Below, piece after piece: positions 17,847 to 26,643 of a stretch of DNA of 64,000 nt. The stretch comes from Candidatus Undinarchaeales archaeon. GTDB lineage: Archaea; SpSt-1190; JASMDC01. Every line of letters starts with the position of its first letter. Within the stretch, counting starts at the first letter, position 1. The stretch is from assembly GCA_030753015.1 (NCBI GenBank), contig JASMDC010000013.1, positions 25,216-89,215 on the forward strand. Direction: 5' to 3'. A program made the position numbers and the translations under genes. The notes below the pieces were generated by a model, which was not told where the DNA came from, did not search any database, and saw nothing but the letters and a program-made list of their open reading frames with translations.

Positions 17847-18518
17847 CTACTTCATCCGCATGAGCCGGGCAGTGCGTCTGCGCCACTCCTTGTCGACTTC
17901 TCTGAGCTCCTGCTGGCACTTTTTCACGAGCTCTTCAATGCGCCTTCGCTTGACGTACTTCATGTAGTAGGGCAGTATGTGCTTGAGCACGGGATTGCGC
18001 TGCCAGATGAGCTCGAAGTCCATGTCCACGTACCAGGTGGTCCAGATGGCATAGGGGCCCGTGGGGGGCTCGCCATCGAGCCAGCCAACTCCCGGCGGGA
18101 AGGGCCGGTCCGGGATCCACAGGGTAAGGTACGGGATGCGGATCTGGGAGAACATATAGTCCTCCTCGCGCAGCATGATTCCGCCGTGGAGGATGATGTC
18201 GCGCACCCGTCGTGTGGCGAGGAAGAAGAAGTTCTCCATGATGCGGAACCCGCGCTCCTTCATGAGCTGGATGAAGGTATCCTCCACTTCGGGAAAGAGC
18301 TTGCCCACGTAGGTGAGCTCGAAGTTCTTTACCGCCACCTTGGACCAGCGGCCCGTGCGTCCACCTGTGCCGAAGGCGTCCACCCACGCCGGGTTCTGGC
18401 GCGAGCTGTAGATACCACCCCCGACAAACTCGGAGTCCTCCTCCTGCAGCAGCCCCATGAGGGTGGCGCCACGGGGGACCATCACGTCCGGCATGCCCAC
18501 GGGAAGGTTAATCGCCAT
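17847..18518 (-). CDS. Unrecognised protein, paired with the 643-aa membrane protein
   Basis: 223 residues, rich in Trp, Arg and aromatic residues, with no signal peptide and no clear membrane segment. Starts one base after the stop of the upstream 643-residue gene (TGAGATG), so the two are translationally coupled and probably act together. N-terminal half contains LPVGMPDVMVPRGATLMG; the C-terminus is strongly basic and helical (RRRIEELVKKCQQELREV then RRRTARLMRMK). I do not recognise the family. Confidence 0.8.
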   Translation of the reverse strand: MAINLPVGMPDVMVPRGATLMGLLQEEDSEFVGGGIYSSRQNPAWVDAFGTGGRTGRWSKVAVKNFELTYVGKLFPEVEDTFIQLMKERGFRIMENFFFLATRRVRDIILHGGIMLREEDYMFSQIRIPYLTLWIPDRPFPPGVGWLDGEPPTGPYAIWTTWYVDMDFELIWQRNPVLKHILPYYMKYVKRRRIEELVKKCQQELREVDKEWRRRTARLMRMK

Positions 18519-18519
18519 C

Positions 18520-20451
18520 TCAGTGCCTCCCCTGCTGTTGTGGTGGGTTCAGATCGAACTTGAAGGCCCCTCTCCAGGCCTCCTGCATGGCCGCGGTGAA
18601 GATGGGCTGCATCTCGAAGAGCAGCGCGTACATAGCCCTCCGGCGCCGGCTGGAGAAGAGCCCGCCGAACATACCGCGGAACCTTCCGTACCGGTCGATG
18701 GGGGGCGCGTCACCGCCGTATGAGAGGCCGAAACCCTTTGGATAGAGCCCGAAGGTCGCCAGGACATCGACGACCGAGTACCACGACTCGGCGATGCCCC
18801 GGCGGAGGGGTTCGAAGAGGCTCTCGACCCGTTCCACCTGCTTGATGACGATTCCGTCGTTGACGTGCGCGGGATCGAAGCGGAATAGCTCGTCCAACCA
18901 CCCGAACGTGATGAAGTTCACTATCCAGGGAAGCCCTTTACCGAACACCGCATCGAGGATGCCGCCCTCATGGGCGTGCCCGTGGTCTTCCGTCTCGCCG
19001 TACTCCTCGTCCTCGAGGTCCCCCTCGTCCTCCTCGAGCTCTCTTAGCCATTTGGGCTTCTTCTTCTTGTTGAATAGCTTGTTGCCATAATCGATGGTCT
19101 CCCAAGGCGAGAAGCCCGAGGCCTTGTTGAGCCAGTACATGAGGAACGCGTGGGACCGTGCCCGCTTTGCGGGGATGCGCTGGCAGAACACGGTGGGATC
19201 GCCACGCCACCAGACGTTGAATGACGCCCATGAGATCACGTTCGCGAGGCGCTCGACCTCCACGATGCCTATGTAGCTCCACGTCCTCACCCTGCCCCAG
19301 AGGAAGGGGGTCCCGGGTTCGGAGTACACGACCATGGCACGCTCGACGAGGATCTTCCACATTGGTTTCCAGAAGTGCCACATGGGCTGGCAGAAGAGGA
19401 AGTATGCAGTGTACCTTACACGAGGCACCCACTCGATCTGTTCTCTCACTACCCCTTCCATCTGGCCCTTCTCGCTGGTCCTCTGGAACTCGTTGAACGT
19501 GTCGATGCGGATCTTCTCAGCGGCCGCGATGTGCCGGGCCGCCCACATCTTGTAGGACCGTAGGTTGGCCAGCTGGAGCGACATGTTCTTGTGGATCTCC
19601 GTCTTGAGGCGGTGGAGCATCTGATAGTAGTTGATCTTCCAATGGAGGTACTCCTGTAGCTTTCGTTTGAGCACTGCCGCCACTGCGGGATTGATCTTCT
19701 TGTTCTTCACCAGATCGTCCACGCTCTTATAGTCCTGGACCCGGTAGAACCACATCATCACCCCCCGGAAGGTCTCCACAGGTTTCCCACCGGTCGCGCG
19801 TCCGGTCGCGAGGGCTGAGATGCTGGCGTTACCACCGTACTCGTCGATGAAGATACCCCGCACGAACTCCTCCTTCGGTCCCGTGAGGCATGCTGTTGAT
19901 ACTTCCTCAGACCACTCCTCCACGTTTCCGACGTCGACCTTTCGCCGGTCAGTGACCTCGTTGAAGGTGCGGAGGTTGTCCTCGAACACCCCGAGCCTCT
20001 CATCGATCTTCTGCTGGTCGGCCCGGAGGTTGTACACAGCGGTCTGGACGGACTGGATGGTAGAAAGGAGCTGCTGGGCGCTGCGGCGCTGGTAATCCTG
20101 GCGCGAGAGGAGTTCGCCGGCCGTACGTGACATGGGCGTGGCGTAGAACGCCTCGTCTAGGATGAAGCCGCCCCAGTAAGTACCCTCCGAGAAGAGCTGC
20201 TCGTGGCAGGCGTTGATCTGTTGGTAGGCGTACTCGATGGCCTTGAAGAGGTCCACATCGGTCCGCATGGCGATCTCAAGGATGATGAACCACGAGAATG
20301 AGGTCAGGCCGAGGTAGTTCATGAGGTCGTCCACGGACACGGGTTTGCGCTCCTTGAACAGGTCCACGAACTGCTTTTCGGCGGCCTTGAGGAGCAATAG
20401 CTCTCTCCAGGTCTCGTAGAGAATGATCATCACGATGATGAACAAGCCCAC
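18520..20451 (-). CDS. Unrecognised 643-aa membrane-anchored protein
   Basis: N-terminal membrane helix (VVGLFIIVMIILYETW), then a long, mainly helical, Trp- and Tyr-rich body with a possible coiled coil near 130-170, an acidic/His stretch (about 470-490, EDEEYGETEDHGHAHEGG) that could bind metal, and a proline/glutamine C-terminus. GTG 20451 is the first usable start; the frame is open 13 codons further and would add hydrophobic residues, so an unusual upstream start cannot be excluded. First gene of a two-gene unit with the 223-aa protein. The intergenic region with the divergent HTH gene holds a perfect palindrome. Function unknown. Confidence 0.8.
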   Translation of the reverse strand: MGLFIIVMIILYETWRELLLLKAAEKQFVDLFKERKPVSVDDLMNYLGLTSFSWFIILEIAMRTDVDLFKAIEYAYQQINACHEQLFSEGTYWGGFILDEAFYATPMSRTAGELLSRQDYQRRSAQQLLSTIQSVQTAVYNLRADQQKIDERLGVFEDNLRTFNEVTDRRKVDVGNVEEWSEEVSTACLTGPKEEFVRGIFIDEYGGNASISALATGRATGGKPVETFRGVMMWFYRVQDYKSVDDLVKNKKINPAVAAVLKRKLQEYLHWKINYYQMLHRLKTEIHKNMSLQLANLRSYKMWAARHIAAAEKIRIDTFNEFQRTSEKGQMEGVVREQIEWVPRVRYTAYFLFCQPMWHFWKPMWKILVERAMVVYSEPGTPFLWGRVRTWSYIGIVEVERLANVISWASFNVWWRGDPTVFCQRIPAKRARSHAFLMYWLNKASGFSPWETIDYGNKLFNKKKKPKWLRELEEDEGDLEDEEYGETEDHGHAHEGGILDAVFGKGLPWIVNFITFGWLDELFRFDPAHVNDGIVIKQVERVESLFEPLRRGIAESWYSVVDVLATFGLYPKGFGLSYGGDAPPIDRYGRFRGMFGGLFSSRRRRAMYALLFEMQPIFTAAMQEAWRGAFKFDLNPPQQQGRH

Positions 20452-20562
20452 TACACCGATATACTTCGCACCGAAGAGTAGAAGTGCTGCGATATCAATG
20501 GCCGTTGTAGGTCACCCCTCTGTAGTAACTAGTCGCGTCGTTGGTATAAGTACCACTCAACT

Positions 20563-20581
20563 TTTACACTATCAGTGTAAA
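20563..20581. promoter_or_regulatory. Perfect palindrome between divergent genes (operator candidate)
   Basis: TTTACACT-ATC-AGTGTAAA, an 8-bp perfect inverted repeat with a 3-nt centre. It lies between the 643-aa gene (minus) and the HTH-containing gene (plus), whose TATA-like TTATATATC is about 20 bp downstream. Geometry is typical of a dimeric repressor site; the adjacent HTH protein is the obvious candidate binder. Confidence 0.6.
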
Positions 20582-20625
20582 GTGTATATGAATGCTTATA
20601 TATCTATTACGCCATTTGTATACAC

Positions 20626-22161
20626 ATGGCGCGTCTAGACCCCCGGATCCTGCACCAATTACGCATAACGGGATCTATCTTCGTGAACAATGTGGAGAAC
20701 AGGAACGAAGCCCGACTGCTCGTGATCAGGCATGTCCATGAGCATCCGGGGATAACCGTTGACGACCTGTACACCGCCCTGAAGCGTGAGCTCCACCCCC
20801 TCTGGGTGCGCTCGCCCAAGGACCTGGAGACCCATGTGCTCCGACGACTGTCCCAGCACGTGATCGAGATCGTCGACGCCTCAGGGACGCGGAAGGAACG
20901 CGATCCAGAGATCGGAGAGGTGTTGCGTATCAGGGGGAACGACCACCTGAGCATCGAGCCCGAATTCACTGCAACCCTCCGGCCCGAGGAGCGCCCTGCC
21001 GATCCATCACGGGCCGCGACCTCCCTGCAGGCCTTGCAGGCAGCCACGCTCGAGGCAGAGGGGCGCCTCTCGTTCTGTGATGGGCTCTTGACCCTCCTCG
21101 AGCTCGACCTGTACCATTATAGCAAGTCGTTCCACATCCGGTACGAGGACATGCGACCGCTCTTGGATAAGCTACGATCGGCAGGTTCCCTGGCGGACCC
21201 CGACCTCGGCCTGGAAGGATTCAGCGAGATCATGCGCCCCGAATCGGAGGCGCGGTTCCTGAGAGCCTGCGCCGAGGGGGTCCATTACCTCAACCATACC
21301 CTCAAGGTCGAACGTCGATTGACCGTTGAGGAGCGGTCCCATGTCGAGGAGGAAGCGCGGGCCATCGCCGAGATGGCGGGCGAGGCCTTCACTGCCCTGA
21401 ACGCACACCTCGAGGATAATCTCCAGCTGCGGTTGCGCACGTTCTCTAGATGCGAGTGCGTGCTCGCGCTCTCAGCATATACCGCGACACTTGCTCATAT
21501 GGGCGAGGAGAAGGAGAGGATCGAGACGGCGAACCAGCTCCTCAGGCGCCTGGCCGACATGCTCGTCCTCGACGTGAAGGGGAAGACCTTTCACTACATA
21601 GATACTATCGAGCGGAAGGAGACGCTCGTGAACGACCGGGCACCGTACCTCATGGCACTCGCCACCATCGCGCTCTCGGCCTCCGTCCCCGCCTTCCATC
21701 GGGACGGTGATGAGGGACGGGTGTTCGAATGCGAGCGCACTGTCACCAAAGCACTCCATGAGCTCGCGGCCATCGGGACCGACGAACTCGAGGGGATGAG
21801 CGATGACGAGGCCGCTGCCGAGCGGTTCGGTTTCGGCTACGGGAAGGTAATGGTCCCCCATCCCGGTCTCGCGCTCGTCCTGGCCGCCGTAAGCGGTGCC
21901 ATGACGGACCCGCCCCCGGGGGCGGATAGGGAGAGCGATCCTGAGCTCATCGAGGCGTTGGAAGAGCTCCAGCTCGTAGGGTACCCCCTGCTCCTCGACC
22001 TACGAGGGGAGGACGGCATGTGGGAGGACAAGAACGGGGCGGCCGTGGTACCATTCACCGCGATGGCGATGCGTGCGCTCACTCTCCGTTCCGATCTCCT
22101 CGATGCCAGAGAGGTGGCCACTGCCATCAGCAGCTCGGTGGAGACTAACGAGGAGAACTAA
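20626..22161 (+). CDS. Winged-helix N-terminus plus large helical domain, unknown function
   Basis: 511 residues. Residues about 25-100 look like a winged helix-turn-helix (ARLLVIRHVHEHPGITVDDL, then VLRRLSQHVIEIVD as wing). The remaining 400 residues are helical, with a phrase near the C-terminus (LLLDLRGEDGMWEDKNG) resembling the QxDGxW repeats of alpha/alpha-toroid proteins, but I cannot count enough repeats to assign that fold. No membrane segment. Divergently transcribed from the 643/223-aa pair across a perfect palindrome; a regulator role is inferred from that arrangement. Confidence 0.7.
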   Translation: MARLDPRILHQLRITGSIFVNNVENRNEARLLVIRHVHEHPGITVDDLYTALKRELHPLWVRSPKDLETHVLRRLSQHVIEIVDASGTRKERDPEIGEVLRIRGNDHLSIEPEFTATLRPEERPADPSRAATSLQALQAATLEAEGRLSFCDGLLTLLELDLYHYSKSFHIRYEDMRPLLDKLRSAGSLADPDLGLEGFSEIMRPESEARFLRACAEGVHYLNHTLKVERRLTVEERSHVEEEARAIAEMAGEAFTALNAHLEDNLQLRLRTFSRCECVLALSAYTATLAHMGEEKERIETANQLLRRLADMLVLDVKGKTFHYIDTIERKETLVNDRAPYLMALATIALSASVPAFHRDGDEGRVFECERTVTKALHELAAIGTDELEGMSDDEAAAERFGFGYGKVMVPHPGLALVLAAVSGAMTDPPPGADRESDPELIEALEELQLVGYPLLLDLRGEDGMWEDKNGAAVVPFTAMAMRALTLRSDLLDAREVATAISSSVETNEEN

Positions 22162-22166
22162 AGGAC

Positions 22167-23273
22167 CTATACCTCGAACCTGTTCGCATCGATCTCCTGC
22201 CCGAGCTCGAGCAGGGCACCACCACAACCGATGGCGTCCCACCGAGGCCCGGCGACATACTCCCGTGCGAACGGATCACGGTAGGTCCGCAGGTTCATGA
22301 TCGGATTCTCCATCATCCGCAACTGCCCGGGATTGACCACGGGAGTGCCCTCGAGATAGGTCACACCGACGCACGAGTGGACGTGTCCGCAGCCGACCAC
22401 GGCCGTCGCCGAACGCTGCGCGAACTTGGCCACCATCTTCGAGCCCACGAAGAACACCTTGAACTTTTCCTCGTCCTCGGTATCACTGAGGATACCGATA
22501 TCGGCACCGGAGTGGTAAGGCGGGATATGCGAGAGCAGGATTATACGCCGCCCTTCCGCTTTACGGTAGGCACGAAGAAGAAGTCGGCCGTACTCCTCCT
22601 CGGAATACTCCAGGCGAGGGGCGTTCTGGGTCAGGACCTGCGTGTGGAATGTATTGAGGTAGTAGGATTCCCAGGGGATGAGCGAAGTGGGGAGCCCCGC
22701 GGGTACCAGTTCCACTACACGCCCGAGCCCAACGACTGCCAGGTCGTTGCTGAGGGGGACGGCCCGTCCATGAGCATGGACGATGTTCGGATGGTCCTCG
22801 CCCACCTCCTCGACCATACGCTCGGCATTGAAGTAGTCCTGCTCACCCAGCACGATGACCACTGGCTGCTTCCTGATGGTCGTGAGGACGTCAAGAACGT
22901 CCCGGAGGCTCCGGCGTGTGAAATCCTTGAAGTCCGGGTCGTTCCGCCCACGCTCGATGAGTCCCTCGACCCATATGACGCGTTCCGTTTCCACAGGACG
23001 CTCCCCCTTCACGTCCTTCACGTACTCCTCGAACCGCAGGTGTTCGTCCTGCGTCACCTTAAAGGGGAAGTAACCTCGCTCCCTGAGCGTGTCGCGCTCC
23101 TTCTCAGTGGCGTCCGGGGCCACGGGCCAGACGGCACGGGAGCCGACGTCCCCGGCCACAAGGAAGGCGTCCGCCTTGCGCGATAGATGGAACCGCACGG
23201 CTCTGCGCGTGTTCTCCACGTCACCATGGATGTCGGCGACAAGCACCGCCCGGTATCTATGCGTCTTCGACAT
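22167..23273 (-). CDS. Calcineurin-like metallophosphoesterase, intact metal site
   Basis: 368 residues. All dimetal phosphoesterase motifs are visible: DIHGD (Asp14, His16), VAGDVG (Asp43), GEQDYF in place of GNHD (near 145), LLSHIPP (near 250) and GHVHS (near 303), followed by NPGQ typical of YfcE-like members. An insertion of about 80 residues sits between motifs II and III. Its start overlaps the end of the upstream paralog by 17 bases, so the pair is co-transcribed. Substrate unknown; phosphodiester or phosphomonoester hydrolysis is the family activity. Confidence 0.9.
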   Translation of the reverse strand: MSKTHRYRAVLVADIHGDVENTRRAVRFHLSRKADAFLVAGDVGSRAVWPVAPDATEKERDTLRERGYFPFKVTQDEHLRFEEYVKDVKGERPVETERVIWVEGLIERGRNDPDFKDFTRRSLRDVLDVLTTIRKQPVVIVLGEQDYFNAERMVEEVGEDHPNIVHAHGRAVPLSNDLAVVGLGRVVELVPAGLPTSLIPWESYYLNTFHTQVLTQNAPRLEYSEEEYGRLLLRAYRKAEGRRIILLSHIPPYHSGADIGILSDTEDEEKFKVFFVGSKMVAKFAQRSATAVVGCGHVHSCVGVTYLEGTPVVNPGQLRMMENPIMNLRTYRDPFAREYVAGPRWDAIGCGGALLELGQEIDANRFEV

Positions 23274-24366
23274 GCTCGGTCACGATGATGGGGGAAGCGC
23301 GGACATCCCGCCCCTCTACCTCTGCGATTGCGGCCATTCCACCCATGGGTTCCCAGATGGCTACGGGGACGTATGACGTAGCAATCTCGTCCACCACGTT
23401 GCGTACGTTGTACAGAGGGCGCTCGAGGCCGGCGAGCTGCCCCGTGTTGACGACCAGCGTCTCACCGATGCGCGTGAGTCCCGTGCAGGCGCGGATGTGG
23501 CCGGTATTAACGAGGAGGGTTTCGTCACGCATGGCGTACGTACGCACGGCGGACGATCCCGTAGGATGCACCTGTCCCTCTTTTGAAACCACAAGATCGG
23601 CCCCCGATGCGAAGGGCGGCGTGTGGCTGAGGAGCAGGACTGGACGTCCTTTTGCCTTCTTGTAGCCCAGCCCGAGGAGCCGACCGGCCTCTCCCTCCGC
23701 GATCTCGTTATGCCCCACGGATTTGTGGACCTTTGGCCTTGAGCGCTCGTGTCCGGCGAAGAACGAAGCGGGGCTCTTGGTGAAGAGGGTCTCCACCACC
23801 TCGGAGCTGTCGGTGGCCACGACCCGGCCGAGGCCAACGACGGCAAGGTCGCCGAGGTCAGCACAATCCCCATGGATGAGCTTGAAAAGGGGCGTTCGCT
23901 CCCCAGTGGCCTCCATCAGGTCAGAGGCGCAATCGATGTCCCCGGAGCCGGGCACTATCAGGCAGGGGAGGTCGTTGTCGGCACAGAAGGTCTCGATCGT
24001 CTCGAGCACGGTGCTGAGCGATCGCTTACCGAAGTCTGATCCTTCGAGTTTGGTAGCACCCTCCTTGAACAAGCGGTCAAGGGAGTCCATGTCCTCTGCA
24101 GTGGCCTTCATGTCAAGGAAATCGTTGAACCGTCGAGCGAAACCGTCGAAGGTGGCGGCGTCCACAGAAAACGGCATGACCCCTCGTTGCTCGAGGAAAG
24201 CGCGGTCGCGATCGTCAGCTTCTGGATGGACGGGCCATGCTCGGTCGCCACCGAGGTCGCCGCTGACAAGCAGGCCGTCCACTCCAGTCTTCCTGCCCTC
24301 CTCGAGGACGTGTGAAAGGAAGAGACTGTCCCCGTGGACATTCGAGAGAAAAAGCAGCCGCGTCAT
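23257..24366 (-). CDS. Metallophosphoesterase paralog with altered metal ligands
   Basis: 369 residues from ATG 24366, chosen because the TATA element at 24395-24404 fits a transcript starting about there; an upstream ATG at 24387 would be too close to it. The fold matches the downstream gene, but key ligands differ: the first motif is SNVHGD (Asp to Asn at position 9), the third is GSGDID, and the last is TGHIRA where the second His of GHxH is Arg. SGDLGG, LLSHTPP and NTGQ remain. It is probably weakened or inactive and may serve as a regulatory partner of its intact neighbour. Confidence 0.88.
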   Translation of the reverse strand: MTRLLFLSNVHGDSLFLSHVLEEGRKTGVDGLLVSGDLGGDRAWPVHPEADDRDRAFLEQRGVMPFSVDAATFDGFARRFNDFLDMKATAEDMDSLDRLFKEGATKLEGSDFGKRSLSTVLETIETFCADNDLPCLIVPGSGDIDCASDLMEATGERTPLFKLIHGDCADLGDLAVVGLGRVVATDSSEVVETLFTKSPASFFAGHERSRPKVHKSVGHNEIAEGEAGRLLGLGYKKAKGRPVLLLSHTPPFASGADLVVSKEGQVHPTGSSAVRTYAMRDETLLVNTGHIRACTGLTRIGETLVVNTGQLAGLERPLYNVRNVVDEIATSYVPVAIWEPMGGMAAIAEVEGRDVRASPIIVTEHVEDA

Positions 24367-24394
24367 AGTGTTCAGTACCGTTATCATAGGAAAA

Positions 24395-24404
24395 CTATAA
24401 AAAC
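24395..24404. promoter_or_regulatory. Shared TATA element for two divergent genes
   Basis: CTATAAAAAC, read on the minus strand as GTTTTTATAG, lies about 30 bp from the start codons at 24366 (minus) and 24432 (plus). No other TATA candidate serves either gene. It decides the shorter start of the minus-strand phosphoesterase paralog. Confidence 0.6.
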
Positions 24405-24431
24405 TTCCAACGGTGCTCCTTTCGTAAGGAA

Positions 24432-24653
24432 ATGGGACACGAAGAATTCATGTATATGAACTACCTCTTTGGCCTCGGACTTTTGGCCATCTTCATCTCG
24501 GTAGTCGTGAATTACTTCTCCACACCTATTTCGCTGCTCGTGGCCGCAATCCTTATACTCCTCATCTTCAAGGAGGTCATTACGCCGGAGTTCCCCGAGA
24601 TCGACAAGTGGGATGCCGAGTCCGATCTCTACGAGGACTACCACAACTACTGA
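24432..24653 (+). CDS. Small membrane protein, 73 aa
   Basis: Two closely spaced hydrophobic segments (LFGLGLLAIFISVVVNYF and PISLLVAAILILLIFKEVI), then an acidic soluble tail of about 20 residues (IDKWDAESDLYEDYHNY). First gene of a probable unit with the following acidic protein, whose GTG starts 10 bases after this stop. Not recognised. Confidence 0.75.
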   Translation: MGHEEFMYMNYLFGLGLLAIFISVVVNYFSTPISLLVAAILILLIFKEVITPEFPEIDKWDAESDLYEDYHNY

Positions 24654-24663
24654 GGTCTTCGCC

Positions 24664-25131
24664 GTGAACGACGACGATCCGCTTACAAGCTTACTAAGCC
24701 CGCTCTTCGAAGAGCCTGCTGAGCGAGAGGAACCAGTGATCGGCCCCATTCGCGATGACTTCGGGCCGGTCCTGCCTTCCGTCATGGATGAGCCGACGTC
24801 CGCTCCCACGGACACGTGGATGTGGCCCATGCAGGACCCTCACCCCGAGGATATCGACCGTGAAGCGGACCTTCGCTCTCGTCTGGAGTTCATCCGCAAG
24901 GAGCTCCCCCCCGCCCAACGTCGGGAATGGATGCTGCGCCTGCTCAACCAGTTCTCCGACCTCTCCGAGGACAACGCCCTGTTCGGTGAGCTTAACAACT
25001 ACATGCGCCTCACTCAGGAGGAGGAGCATGCCGCCGGCGAGTTCTGGGAACGTACACCGCAGGCCTGGGACCATCCCCACGGTGGTGACTACGAGGACAA
25101 CAACACTCGTGACACATACAGGCTAGTGTGA
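24664..25131 (+). CDS. Acidic soluble protein, 155 aa, unknown
   Basis: I place the start at GTG 24664, preceded by GAGGT at a suitable distance and 10 bases after the upstream stop; the longer frame would overlap the upstream coding region with a low-complexity Thr run. Very acidic, Pro-rich first half, then a helical segment (PPAQRREWMLRLLNQFSDL) and a Trp/His C-terminus. No membrane segment or known motif. Likely partner of the small membrane protein before it. Confidence 0.7.
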   Translation: MNDDDPLTSLLSPLFEEPAEREEPVIGPIRDDFGPVLPSVMDEPTSAPTDTWMWPMQDPHPEDIDREADLRSRLEFIRKELPPAQRREWMLRLLNQFSDLSEDNALFGELNNYMRLTQEEEHAAGEFWERTPQAWDHPHGGDYEDNNTRDTYRLV

Positions 25132-25165
25132 ACCTTTTTATCCAGTGAGGGGTCAATAGGAACCT

Positions 25166-25741
25166 ATGCGGCCTCAACTGGAGGATGCTGACAAGGGCAT
25201 GACAGGGCTCTTCGTCTATCCCGTTGTGCTACTGGCCGTGTTCTATCCTTTTCGGTTCACCCTTTCCATCGACGACATCGGCGTGGTCATCAATTCCACC
25301 CTCATGATAACTGCCATCCGCCTCGCTCCCCTTGGCCTCTACCTCTTCTTCTGCGAGATGCGCGTGTTCTTCGCCTTCCGCGCCGCCATGGACGATGGCC
25401 AGCGCACTCTTTCGATCCTGTTCGGTGCATTCTTGCTCCTCTCATGGATCCCCGTCATGTACGGCGCCCAGAGCCAGATTACCCTCAAGGTCGTTGAACC
25501 TGTTGCAGGTGAGGAGCCTCTGATCCAGGCATTGTTCGAGACATTCGCCTCCATAGCCACGGTCATGGCCGAGGGCACTATCCCTGCTTTCGCTTTCCTG
25601 GGCTTCGCGGCCTTGGTCAACGCCTTTACATCGATGATCGACCGCGACTCGGATCCCTATTACCAGATGTACCAGCTTTCTGAGCAAGAACGCAAGAGGC
25701 GGGACCGTCACCATGACGCTCGCATGGAGATTCACCTTTGA
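25166..25741 (+). CDS. Four-helix membrane protein, 191 aa, unknown
   Basis: Hydrophobic segments near 13-30, 40-65, 80-100 and 125-150, with charged termini; the last 35 residues are polar and basic (SEQERKRRDRHHDARMEIHL). TATA-like CCTTTTTATCC lies about 30 nt upstream of ATG 25166. Same direction as the two genes before it. No transporter or enzyme motif seen. Confidence 0.75.
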   Translation: MRPQLEDADKGMTGLFVYPVVLLAVFYPFRFTLSIDDIGVVINSTLMITAIRLAPLGLYLFFCEMRVFFAFRAAMDDGQRTLSILFGAFLLLSWIPVMYGAQSQITLKVVEPVAGEEPLIQALFETFASIATVMAEGTIPAFAFLGFAALVNAFTSMIDRDSDPYYQMYQLSEQERKRRDRHHDARMEIHL

Positions 25742-25796
25742 AGGATCTGCCCCCGCTCGGGAAGAGTTTTTATTTCTAATCATCTAGTCACGGTCC

Positions 25797-25988
25797 ATGA
25801 CCATCATCGAGAGCCCCATGAAGGACTTCGTGGTGCACATCTGTGCCAACTGCAGCGAGAAGGACGAGTGTGCGAAGTCGGAGAAGGACATGCTTACATG
25901 CTCCGACATCCTCGCCGCGCGCTCCCTGAGCTTCATCTCCAACTACCTCGCTGCCCAGATGCAGTTCTGCGCCGAGCAGTACAAATAA
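25797..25988 (+). CDS. Small Cys protein, 63 aa, putative zinc-binding
   Basis: Contains C-x2-C-x5-C-x8-C (ICANCSEKDECAKSEKDM then TC), a possible single-metal site, followed by a helix and one more Cys near the C-terminus. TATA-like GTTTTTATTTC is about 27 nt before ATG 25797, giving a leaderless message. The methyltransferase gene begins 15 bases after its stop. Function unknown. Confidence 0.7.
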   Translation: MTIIESPMKDFVVHICANCSEKDECAKSEKDMLTCSDILAARSLSFISNYLAAQMQFCAEQYK

Positions 25989-26003
25989 ACAGATCGGTCC
26001 CCC

Positions 26004-26615
26004 ATGGGACGCTCCGCGGGTCCGCCGTCGCGTCCCGGTCGACGGCGGTCCTCCCGAGCCCTCCGTTTCTCGTTATTCCACACGTTCCTCAATCTCGGCT
26101 GGCGTCATCATCTCAAGCTCCGCCAGCTTGTCGACCTCGCTGGTTGTGATGTACTTGACCTCGGTGGGGGCGGGATCCCGCTCCAGGGGTTCTACGCTGG
26201 AGGTGCCAATCGTTACGTTGTCGGTGACATAGATGGTACGTCCCTCGGCCTCGGACGGTCCCTTTCACGGTTCTTGCGCATCCCTATCGAATACCGTCGT
26301 CTCGACGCCCGCTCCCTTCCCGATGAACGTTACGATGTCGTCGTGTCCACGAACCTCGATCTCCATCCACGGAAGTACTTCGAAGAGGTAGACCGCATCC
26401 TTTCCCCCGGAGGACGGTTCTACTGGAGCTACACCGAGTTCGAAGGCATCAGTCCATGGTATCTGGATGCCGAGGCACGGATGCGCAAGTTCGGATTCTC
26501 CACCCATGTAGTCTCATCCTCCTGGTACCCGTTCTCCACGATGCGTGCGGGTCGCCACGGGGGCCGTCACATGGTCGTCATCGGCCGCAAGGAAGAGAAT
26601 AAGAGAAACCTTTAA
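26004..26615 (+). CDS. Class I SAM-dependent methyltransferase-like protein
   Basis: 203 residues. Rossmann-fold signatures: motif I DVLDLGGGGIP (SAM binding, near 50), acidic motif II GDID, motif III RLDARSLP, motif IV YDVVVSTNLDLH, and RILSPGGRF typical of post-motif regions. The Arg-rich first 20 residues are unusual. Substrate cannot be told. Probably co-transcribed with the small Cys protein; the promoter of the downstream kinase overlaps its last codons. Confidence 0.8.
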   Translation: MGRSAGPPSRPGRRRSSRALRFSLFHTFLNLGWRHHLKLRQLVDLAGCDVLDLGGGGIPLQGFYAGGANRYVVGDIDGTSLGLGRSLSRFLRIPIEYRRLDARSLPDERYDVVVSTNLDLHPRKYFEEVDRILSPGGRFYWSYTEFEGISPWYLDAEARMRKFGFSTHVVSSSWYPFSTMRAGRHGGRHMVVIGRKEENKRNL

Positions 26616-26640
26616 ATAGTTGTTACTACTAATAAGTAGT
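26611..26640 (+). promoter_or_regulatory. TATA box and operator-like palindrome of the kinase gene
   Basis: TTTAAATAG (26611-26619) is followed by ACTACT-AATA-AGTAGT (26625-26640), a perfect 6-bp inverted repeat covering the expected transcription start. The TATA position fixes the start codon at 26644 rather than at the in-frame 26620. A bound dimer here would block initiation. Confidence 0.6.
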
Positions 26641-26643
26641 GGC

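Noticed and set aside
23257-24387. Start of the second phosphoesterase at ATG 24387
   Set aside because: It would lie about 8 bases from the TATA element; ATG 24366 fits the spacing and begins directly before the first strand.
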